DNA from: an uncultured Eubacteriales bacterium
Lineage (GTDB): Bacteria > Bacillota > Clostridia > Oscillospirales > Oscillospiraceae
Assembly: GCA_900321335.1 (NCBI GenBank)
Contig: ONVR01000022.1
Coordinates: 1-6,036, forward strand
Length of the DNA: 6,036 bases
Reading direction: 5' to 3'
The position numbers and the translations under genes are program-made. The notes below the pieces were generated by a model that worked only from the letters and a program-made list of their open reading frames with translations, ran no database searches and had not been told where the DNA came from. Positions 1 through 5,202 of this stretch are shown here, piece by piece. Numbering within the stretch: position 1 is the stretch's first letter; every line of letters begins with the position of its first letter.

Positions 1-981
1 GCCGCCGCCATCGTCAAGGGGTTCGTGCAGCTCATGCCCGAGAGCATGATCCGGGGCGTGATCCTCAATAAAATGGCCCCCTCCATCTACCCGGAGATCA
101 AGGCCGTTATCGAGGAGAAGACCGGCGTGCGGGTCTACGGCTACGTGCCCAAGCTGCCGGAGCTGATGATCGAGAGCCGCCATCTGGGTCTGGTACGGCC
201 CGAGGAGGTGGAGGGCCTGCGGGAGAAGCTCCACGCCCTGGCCGGGGAGCTGGAGAAAACGGTGGACGTGGACGGGCTGCTGGCCCTGGCGGCCACGGCC
301 CCGGATATCGACCTGACGGCCCCGGACCTGCCCCAGGTGGGAACGGGTCTGCGCATCGCCGTGGCCCGGGACGAGGCCTTCTGTTTTTACTACGAGGACA
401 ACATGACCGCCCTGCGGGATATGGGCGCCGAGATCGTGGAGTTTTCCCCCATCCGGGAGGAAAAGCTCCCGGAGAACTGTCAGGGGCTGCTGCTGGGCGG
501 CGGCTACCCGGAGCTCCACGCGCAGCAGCTCAGCGAGAACGAGGCCATGCGCCGGAGCGTCTGTCAGGCTCTGGCGGCCGGCATGCCCTGCATCGCCGAG
601 TGCGGCGGCTTCATGTACCTCCACGAGACGGTTGAATATCCCGCCGGAATGCGGTATCCTATGTGTGGTGTGATACCGGGTATGGTATATTACACCGGCA
701 AGCTGGGCCGCTTCGGCTACATCGAGCTGACGGCAAACGAGGACAGCGTCCTGGGGCCCGCGGGCACAAAGCTCCGGGGCCATGAGTTCCACTACTTTGA
801 CAGCACGGACAACGGCGAGGCCCTGACGGCCCGGAAGCCCCGGCGGAAGCGGAACTGGCAGTGCGCCCACGCCAGAGGGAACCTGCTGTGCGGCTTTCCC
901 CATCTGTATTTCTATTCAAATCCGAACTGCGCCCAGAGCTTTCTGGAGGCCTGCGCCGCTTTCGGTAGGAGTCAGGCATGA
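1..981 (+). CDS. cbiA: Cobyrinate a,c-diamide synthase (CbiA), 5' end missing
   Basis: This enzyme uses ATP and glutamine to amidate the a and c side chains of (cobalt-)cobyrinic acid in the cytoplasm, a late corrin-ring step. The reading frame is open from base 1, so the gene starts upstream; 326 residues remain of a family usually near 450, and the N-terminal P-loop is lost. Visible are the end of the dethiobiotin-synthetase-like ATPase domain (GVILNKM, fragment residues 19-25; VYGYVPKLPEL near 45-55) and a full glutamine amidotransferase domain from about residue 117. That domain carries LLLGGGYPELHA (about 163-174), AECGG with the likely nucleophile Cys201, GHEFHY with His261 and His264, and GFPHLYF with His301. 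These separate it well from cobyric acid synthase CbiP. The stop overlaps the cbiB start by 4 bases (ATGA). Bases about 631-693 are more AT-rich than the rest. Family assignment is firm; only the true start is unknown. Confidence 0.95.
   Translation, partial: AAAIVKGFVQLMPESMIRGVILNKMAPSIYPEIKAVIEEKTGVRVYGYVPKLPELMIESRHLGLVRPEEVEGLREKLHALAGELEKTVDVDGLLALAATAPDIDLTAPDLPQVGTGLRIAVARDEAFCFYYEDNMTALRDMGAEIVEFSPIREEKLPENCQGLLLGGGYPELHAQQLSENEAMRRSVCQALAAGMPCIAECGGFMYLHETVEYPAGMRYPMCGVIPGMVYYTGKLGRFGYIELTANEDSVLGPAGTKLRGHEFHYFDSTDNGEALTARKPRRKRNWQCAHARGNLLCGFPHLYFYSNPNCAQSFLEACAAFGRSQA
683..691 (+). promoter_or_regulatory. Possible internal extended -10 promoter inside cbiA
   Basis: TGGTATATT matches the extended -10 form TGnTATAAT with one mismatch, inside an unusually AT-rich patch of an otherwise GC-rich gene. 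The -35 region at normal spacing (around 663-668, GTGTGG) is poor. A second candidate just upstream pairs TTGAAT (632-637) with TATCCT (655-660) at 17 bases spacing. Either could give an internal transcript for cbiB and the genes after it. This rests on motif matching alone, and the bases also encode conserved CbiA sequence, so chance is a real possibility. Confidence 0.17.
967..971 (+). promoter_or_regulatory. Ribosome binding site of cbiB
   Basis: AGGAG lies 6 bases before the cbiB ATG at 978, inside the last codons of cbiA. It supports the ATG that overlaps the cbiA stop (ATGA) and suggests translational coupling of the two genes. Confidence 0.75.
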
Positions 982-1955
982 TTGTAATGCTCAGCGCCGG
1001 CGCCATGCTCCTGGGCTTTGCCCTGGAACTGCTGGTGGGGTGGCCCAACCGGGTCAAACACCCCATCGTGCTCATCGGCGCGCTGGTGTCGAAAACGGAA
1101 AAGCTTCTGCGGCGGGTTTTCCCCAAAACCCATCGGGGAGAGCGGGCGGCCGGGATCGTTATGGCGGCGGCGGTGCCTCTGATCTGCCTGGCCCTGTCCG
1201 GGGCTGTAACGGGTCTTCTGTACTGGCTGCACCCGGCGGCGGGGGCCGTGGCGGAGACGCTGATGTTCTGGTCCATTTTTGCCGCCGGCAGTCTGGAGCA
1301 GGCGGCCATGGACGTGTATCACGGCCTGGAGCAGGGCATTGAGCAGGGGCGGTACGCCGTGTCCATGATCGTGGGCCGGGATACCGACGCCCTGACGGAG
1401 ACGGGCGTGATCAAGGCGGCGGTGGAGACTGTGGCGGAAAACACAGCCGACGGCATCGTCTCTCCCGGCTTTTTCGCCATGCTGGGAGGCGCCCCCCTTG
1501 CTTATTTTTACAAGGCGGTCAACACCATGGACTCCATGTGCGGCTATAAAAACGACAAATATCTGTACTACGGCACGGGCGCGGCCCGGCTGGACGACGT
1601 CTGCAACTACATCCCCGCCCGGATGAGCGGCCTGGTCATGACGGCCATGGCCGGGGTCTGCGGTCTGAACGGGAAAAACGCCTGGCGGATCTTCCGCCGG
1701 GACCGGTACAACCACGCCAGCCCCAACTCCGCCCAGACCGAGAGCGTCATGGCCGGAGCCCTGGAGGTCCAGCTGGCGGGAGACGCCGTCTACTTTGGCA
1801 AGGTGTATAAGAAAAAGACCATCGGCGACCCCATCCGCCCCATCGAGCGGGGGAATATCCCCCGGGCCTGCGGCCTGATGAAGGGGACCTGTTGGGCTGC
1901 CGTTCTGATCCTGGCGATCGTGCGCTTCGCGGCGGGACTGCTGCTGGCGCTTTGA
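978..1955 (+). CDS. cbiB: Adenosylcobinamide-phosphate synthase (CbiB), integral membrane protein
   Basis: CbiB joins adenosylcobyric acid to aminopropanol (phosphate), giving adenosylcobinamide (phosphate), at the cytoplasmic membrane. The protein is 325 residues, normal for the family. Family motifs appear in order: HPIVLIG (28-34), VGRDTDALTETGVIKAAVET then VAENTADGIVSP (132-163), YKAVNTMDSMCGYKN (178-192), ARLDDVCNYIPARM (203-216) and HASPNSAQTESVMAGALEVQLAGD (starting at 246). Hydrophobic stretches at about 3-20, 57-84, 160-178, 213-230 and 303-325 fit several membrane spans. The ATG overlaps the cbiA stop and has AGGAG 6 bases upstream. A 22-base gap follows before cbiC, the widest in the window, with no room for a terminator. 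Its place beside cbiA joins two late corrin-stage steps. I see no odd or missing motif. Confidence 0.96.
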   Translation: MIVMLSAGAMLLGFALELLVGWPNRVKHPIVLIGALVSKTEKLLRRVFPKTHRGERAAGIVMAAAVPLICLALSGAVTGLLYWLHPAAGAVAETLMFWSIFAAGSLEQAAMDVYHGLEQGIEQGRYAVSMIVGRDTDALTETGVIKAAVETVAENTADGIVSPGFFAMLGGAPLAYFYKAVNTMDSMCGYKNDKYLYYGTGAARLDDVCNYIPARMSGLVMTAMAGVCGLNGKNAWRIFRRDRYNHASPNSAQTESVMAGALEVQLAGDAVYFGKVYKKKTIGDPIRPIERGNIPRACGLMKGTCWAAVLILAIVRFAAGLLLAL

Positions 1956-1962
1956 TGTGTAT

Positions 1963-1971
1963 AGAAGGAGG
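1963..1971 (+). promoter_or_regulatory. Strong Shine-Dalgarno that fixes the cbiC start
   Basis: AGAAGGAGG ends 6 bases before the ATG at 1978. In-frame GTG (1957) and ATG (1972) codons also exist, but the first lies upstream of this site and the second directly abuts it, so 1978 is the start that fits. It is among the strongest ribosome sites in the window, at the one junction with a true intergenic gap. Confidence 0.85.
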
Positions 1972-1977
1972 ATGCTT

Positions 1978-2610
1978 ATGAAGATCGAGCTTGAAAACGT
2001 GCTCCCCGCGGAGATCGAAAAGCGCAGCTTTGAGATCATTTCCTCGGAGATGGAGCCCATGGAATTCGGACCCAACGAGGAGCTGGTGGTGAAGCGGGTG
2101 ATCCACACCAGCGCCGATTTTGACTACGCCAAAACCCTGTGCTTCTCCGACTGCGCGGTGCCCAAGGCCATGGAAGCCATCAAAAAAGGCGCCTGCATCG
2201 TCACGGACACCCAGATGGCCAAAGCCGGCATCAACAAGAAGATTTTGGCGAAATTCGGCGGTGAGGTGCTCAACTTCATGGCGGACGAGGACGTGGCCGC
2301 CGCAGCCAAGGCCAACGGCACCACCCGGGCCACGGCCTGCATCGACAAGGCCGCGGCCCTGGACAGACCCCTCATCTTCGCCATCGGCAACGCTCCCACG
2401 GCCCTGGTGCGCCTGTATGAGCTGATCACCGACGGCAAGCTTCGGCCGGAGCTGATCATCGGCGTGCCCGTGGGCTTTGTCAACGTGGTCCAGTCCAAGG
2501 AGCTGATCATGCAGACGGACGTGCCCTATATCGTGGCCCGCGGCAGAAAGGGCGGCAGCAACGTGGCCGCAGCCATCTGCAACGCCATACTCTATCAGCT
2601 TGCGAGGTGA
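1978..2610 (+). CDS. cbiC: Cobalt-precorrin-8 methylmutase (CbiC)
   Basis: CbiC moves a methyl group from C-11 to C-12 of cobalt-precorrin-8, giving cobyrinic acid, the substrate of CbiA. From the ATG at 1978 the protein is 210 residues, typical of the CbiC/CobH family. RVIHTSADFDY (40-50) holds the catalytic histidine at His43, the same number as reported for CobH. Other family segments are VTDTQMAKAGI (75-85), TTRA (115-118), FAIGNAPTAL (134-143), GVPVGFVNVVQSKE (162-175) and the C-terminal GRKGGSNVAAAICNAIL (189-205). No membrane segment or signal peptide is seen, so it is cytosolic. The stop codon is part of the hemA ribosome site, 9 bases ahead of hemA, so the two are probably coupled. 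It sits between corrin-tailoring genes and genes for early tetrapyrrole steps. Whether it acts on the cobalt form is inferred from the surrounding cbi genes. Confidence 0.96.
   Translation: MKIELENVLPAEIEKRSFEIISSEMEPMEFGPNEELVVKRVIHTSADFDYAKTLCFSDCAVPKAMEAIKKGACIVTDTQMAKAGINKKILAKFGGEVLNFMADEDVAAAAKANGTTRATACIDKAAALDRPLIFAIGNAPTALVRLYELITDGKLRPELIIGVPVGFVNVVQSKELIMQTDVPYIVARGRKGGSNVAAAICNAILYQLAR
2604..2610 (+). promoter_or_regulatory. Ribosome binding site of hemA, overlapping the cbiC stop
   Basis: GAGGTGA ends 9 bases before the hemA ATG at 2620, and its last three bases are the cbiC stop codon. Ribosomes finishing cbiC would sit on this site, which favours coupled translation. An in-frame GTG follows directly at 2623, but the ATG has the usual N-terminal length. 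Confidence 0.7.
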
Positions 2611-2619
2611 GCTTCCGGC

Positions 2620-3852
2620 ATGGTGAACATTCAGATGATCGGCATTGACCACGGCACCGCCCCGGTGGAGATCCGGGAACGGTTCGCCTTTACCAATGCC
2701 CAGAGCATCAAGGCCATGGAGACCCTTGTGGCCTCCGGAAAGGTGGGGGGCTGCGTGATCCTGTCCACCTGCAACCGGACGGAGCTGTGGGTGAGCCACG
2801 AGGGAGACGATTCGCTGCCCCTGTATGAGATGCTCTGCGCCCTCAAGGGCGTGGAGACGGGGCACTTTGAGGACTGTTTTGTCAACCGGTCCGGAAAGCA
2901 GGCGGTGGAGTACCTTTTCGAGATGACCAGCGGCCTGCACTCCATGATCGTGGGGGAGGACCAGATCCTCGCCCAGGTGAAGAAGGCCCTGGAAAACGCC
3001 CGGAACGCCCAGGTCTGCGACAACGTGCTGGAGGTGCTCTTCCGCAGCGCCGTCACCGGGGCCAAGCGGGTCAAAACGGACCTGTCCCTGTCCACCGCCA
3101 ACGCCTCCGCCGTGGAGCTGGCCATTGAAAAAATGCAGGCCAGGGGCTTTGCCTTTGCCGGGAGAAAATGTCTCGTCATCGGCAACGGCGAGATGGGCAA
3201 GCGCACCGCCAACGCTCTGGTGCGGCTGGGAGCCGACGTGACGGTGACGGTCCGGCAGTACCGCAGCGGCATCGTGGAGATCCCGGAAAACTGCAGCCGC
3301 ATCAACTACGGAGAACGGTATCAGGTTCTGCCCGCGTGCGACTTCATCGTCAGCGCCACCAGCAGCCCCAACGTGACCATCAAGTACGAGGATCTTTCCG
3401 CCTGTCCCATGGAGGGGGAAAAGATCTTCATCGACCTGGCGGTGCCCCGGGACATCGATCCCCGGATCGCGGAGCTGGAAAACGTCAGACTGTATGACAT
3501 CGACGATTTTCCCGTGGACGCCACGGAGGAGCTGGAGCTCCAGACCCGGGCGGCCCGGGAACTGCTGGCCGAACAGGAGCATAAATTCATCAGCTGGTAC
3601 GAGTGCCGGGATCTGATCCCCGCCACCGGCAGGATCGCGGACTATATGGCCCGTGAGGTGGACCTGCGGGTGGGCTCGCTGGTCAGGGATATGGGCCTGG
3701 ACGACGGGCAGAACGAAAAGCTCACCCGGGCGGTGGACACCGCCGCCGGGAAGGTCCTGCGAAAGCTGCTGTTTGCCGTGCGGGACACGGCGGGGGTGGA
3801 CGTGTTCAGAAGCTGTGTGGAGGCAATGGAGACGACCTATGAAAATGCCTAA
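2620..3852 (+). CDS. hemA: Glutamyl-tRNA reductase (HemA), first enzyme of the C5 tetrapyrrole route
   Basis: HemA reduces glutamyl-tRNA(Glu) with NADPH to glutamate-1-semialdehyde, the committed step to 5-aminolevulinate. The 410 residues match the family length. The catalytic domain has IDHGTAPVEIRERF (9-22), ILSTCNRTE with nucleophile Cys51, and GLHSMIVGEDQILAQVK (105-121). The nucleotide-binding domain shows VIGNGEMG (187-194), FIVSATSSPN (242-251) and DLAVPRDIDP (272-281). A helical dimerisation region fills roughly 305-410. One oddity: after the second Rossmann strand, where most bacterial enzymes have NRT followed by RA, this protein has VTVRQYRSG (209-217). The C-terminal region also lacks the usual KLLH, with RKLLFAVRD (381-389) there instead. 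The last 14 bases overlap the next gene. Being inside a B12 operon suggests it feeds corrinoid, and perhaps siroheme, synthesis. The family call is secure; the effect of the variant motif is unknown. Confidence 0.96.
   Translation: MVNIQMIGIDHGTAPVEIRERFAFTNAQSIKAMETLVASGKVGGCVILSTCNRTELWVSHEGDDSLPLYEMLCALKGVETGHFEDCFVNRSGKQAVEYLFEMTSGLHSMIVGEDQILAQVKKALENARNAQVCDNVLEVLFRSAVTGAKRVKTDLSLSTANASAVELAIEKMQARGFAFAGRKCLVIGNGEMGKRTANALVRLGADVTVTVRQYRSGIVEIPENCSRINYGERYQVLPACDFIVSATSSPNVTIKYEDLSACPMEGEKIFIDLAVPRDIDPRIAELENVRLYDIDDFPVDATEELELQTRAARELLAEQEHKFISWYECRDLIPATGRIADYMAREVDLRVGSLVRDMGLDDGQNEKLTRAVDTAAGKVLRKLLFAVRDTAGVDVFRSCVEAMETTYENA
3828..3831 (+). promoter_or_regulatory. Ribosome binding site that favours the first sirC ATG
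   Basis: GGAG lies 7 bases before the ATG at 3839 and 13 bases before a second in-frame ATG at 3845. The spacing favours 3839. The site is inside the final hemA codons. Confidence 0.55.
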
Positions 3853-4318
3853 ATTTCCGCTTTTTATCGATCTGACGGGGAAAAAGATCCTTATCGCAGG
3901 GGGCGGCAGCGTGGCGGCCCGCCGGGTAAATACCCTGCTGCGGTACGGTGCCGACGTCACCGTGATCGCCCCGGAGATCCATGAGACCATCGAAAAAGCC
4001 GCCGCGGCAGGTGCTCTGACGGTCCACCGGCGGGTGATCACCGACGACGATATCGGCGGGCAGTTTATGGTGCTGGCCTGTACGAACCGGCCGGAGATCA
4101 ACGCCGTGCTCACCCGGCTGGCCCGGGAGAGCGGCAGCCTGGCGGGGAACGCCTCGGATCAGGCGGACTGCGACTTCTTTTTCCCGGCCGTCGTCCTGGG
4201 GCAGGGCCTGTCCATCGGCATCTGCGGCACGGGGGAGGATCACGCCGCCGTGGCCAGAGCCGCCGGACAGATCCGGGAAATCTACGAAAAACCCCAAAAC
4301 GGAGGGAACGAACCATGA
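3839..4318 (+). CDS. Short precorrin-2 dehydrogenase (SirC / CysG N-domain type)
   Basis: This enzyme family oxidises precorrin-2 with NAD+ to sirohydrochlorin, shared by siroheme and anaerobic B12 synthesis. The protein is 159 residues. Its Rossmann fold is clear: PLFIDLTGKKILIAGGGSVAARR (7-29) with GGGSVAARR as the nucleotide loop, VTVIAP (40-45), and VLACTNRPEIN (78-88). NASDQADCDFFFPAV (104-118) is the family hallmark; Asp107 is the residue I would align with the catalytic Asp of Met8p/CysG. It ends soon after, at about the length of B. subtilis YlnF and shorter than SirC or Met8p, which have a further helical domain linked to dimerisation and, in Met8p, iron chelation. So dehydrogenase activity is likely and ferrochelatase activity doubtful. 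It overlaps hemA by 14 bases and hemC by 4 (ATGA). An alternative start is ATG 3845. I give no symbol because sirC, ylnF and cysG2 are used inconsistently. Confidence 0.9.
   Translation: MKMPKFPLFIDLTGKKILIAGGGSVAARRVNTLLRYGADVTVIAPEIHETIEKAAAAGALTVHRRVITDDDIGGQFMVLACTNRPEINAVLTRLARESGSLAGNASDQADCDFFFPAVVLGQGLSIGICGTGEDHAAVARAAGQIREIYEKPQNGGNEP
4301..4306 (+). promoter_or_regulatory. Ribosome binding site of hemC
   Basis: GGAGGG ends 8 bases before the hemC ATG at 4315, within the last codons of the upstream dehydrogenase gene. The ATG shares bases with that gene's TGA stop, a common arrangement for coupled translation. Confidence 0.75.
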
Positions 4319-5202
4319 ACATCAGAATCGGCAGCAGGGAGAGCAGGCTGGCCGTGGTCCAGTCTCAGATGGTGCTGGACTATATCACAAACAACGTGCC
4401 CGGCGCCACGGCGGAGCTGGTGACCATGAAGACCACCGGCGACGTGATCCTGGACAAGGCGCTGGAGAACGTGGGGGGCAAGGGACTGTTCGTCAAGGAA
4501 CTGGACCGGGCCCTGCTCGATGGCAGAACGGACATCTCCGTTCACAGCCTGAAGGATATGCCCATGGAGGTCCCCCCGGAGCTGCCCATCATCGGCTTTT
4601 CCCGGCGGGAGGACGTCCGGGACGTGCTGGTGCTGCCCGCCGGGCAGACCCGGTGGGACATGACAAAGCCCGTTGGCTGCTCCGGCAGGCGCCGGATCGT
4701 GCAGCTCAAGGCCAGATACCCCCAACTGCAGACGGCCCTGATCCGGGGCAACGTGCTCACCCGCCTGCGGAAGCTGGACGCGGGAGAATACGGCGCCATC
4801 ATCCTGGCGGCGGCAGGACTGAAGCGTCTGGGACTGGAAGATCGGATCACCCGGTATTTTGAACCGGAGGAGATGATCCCCGCCGCTGGACAGGGGATCC
4901 TGGCCGTGCAGGGACGGGCCGGGGAGGACCACGGGTATCTTGACGGCTTCTTTGACGCCGAGGCCACCTGCTGCGCCCTGGCGGAGCGGGCCTTCGTCCG
5001 GCGGCTGGACGGGGGCTGTTCCTCGCCCATCGCGGCCCACGGAGAGGTCCGGGACGGCACCCTGACCCTCACCGGCCTTTACTGCCGGGAGGGGGAGACG
5101 GATTTTGTCACGGGGAGCATCACCGGCCCCACCGGGCAGGCGGAGGCCCTGGGAACGGCCCTGGCCGACAGACTGAAGGAGGAAAAGGAACATGGCAGGT
5201 AA
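4315..5202 (+). CDS. hemC: Porphobilinogen deaminase / hydroxymethylbilane synthase (HemC)
   Basis: HemC joins four porphobilinogens head to tail into hydroxymethylbilane in the cytosol, using a covalently bound dipyrromethane primer. The 295 residues are close to the normal length. Motifs in order: IRIGSRESRLAVVQSQ (3-18), GGKGLFVKELDRALL (54-68), VHSLKDMP with the catalytic Asp81 (Asp84 in E. coli), RGNVLTRLRKLD (144-155), AAAGLKRLG (165-173), AAGQGILAVQGR (190-201) and LDGGCSSPIAAH with Cys235 as the cofactor attachment site (Cys242 in E. coli). The usual GTSSLRR segment reads GCSGRRR here (121-127); the two last arginines are kept, but the Thr, second Ser and Leu are replaced. The start ATG overlaps the previous stop by 4 bases, and the end overlaps cobA-hemD by 11. 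Its neighbours use the product of this step. Function is confident; all core catalytic residues are present. Confidence 0.96.
   Translation: MNIRIGSRESRLAVVQSQMVLDYITNNVPGATAELVTMKTTGDVILDKALENVGGKGLFVKELDRALLDGRTDISVHSLKDMPMEVPPELPIIGFSRREDVRDVLVLPAGQTRWDMTKPVGCSGRRRIVQLKARYPQLQTALIRGNVLTRLRKLDAGEYGAIILAAAGLKRLGLEDRITRYFEPEEMIPAAGQGILAVQGRAGEDHGYLDGFFDAEATCCALAERAFVRRLDGGCSSPIAAHGEVRDGTLTLTGLYCREGETDFVTGSITGPTGQAEALGTALADRLKEEKEHGR
5176..5182 (+). promoter_or_regulatory. Strong ribosome binding site of the cobA-hemD fusion
   Basis: AAGGAGG ends 9 bases before the ATG at 5192, within the last codons of hemC. A weaker AAGGAA (5185-5190) is closer. The site supports 5192 as the start, which makes the gene overlap hemC by 11 bases. 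Confidence 0.8.

Noticed and set aside
1..24. Internal ATGs in the cbiA fragment as a real start
   Set aside because: The frame is open to base 1 and the first residues (AAIVKGF) already match the family, so the gene begins upstream of the window.
756..765. Perfect 10-base palindrome GCCCGCGGGC in cbiA
   Set aside because: Short GC palindromes are expected by chance in DNA this GC-rich, and it encodes normal protein sequence; no second copy or regulatory context.
1956..1977. The cbiB-cbiC gap as a terminator or promoter site
   Set aside because: Only 22 bases, mostly taken by the cbiC ribosome site; no inverted repeat and no T-run.
1957..1977. Earlier cbiC start at GTG 1957, adding seven residues
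   Set aside because: The ribosome site (1963-1971) would lie inside the coding sequence, and the extra residues MYRRRML are just its translation.
972..2108. Minus-strand open frame (378 codons) antisense to cbiB and early cbiC
   Set aside because: A shadow of cbiB codon usage; composition is His/Gly/Arg-rich with no family resemblance.
1747..4113. Very long minus-strand open frame (788 codons) antisense to the end of cbiB, cbiC, hemA and part of sirC
   Set aside because: The plus strand here encodes clear conserved enzymes with all their motifs. In GC-rich DNA the antisense frames often lack stops. The predicted protein has low-complexity His/Gly/Asp/Val-rich sequence, no recognisable domain and no convincing start signal.
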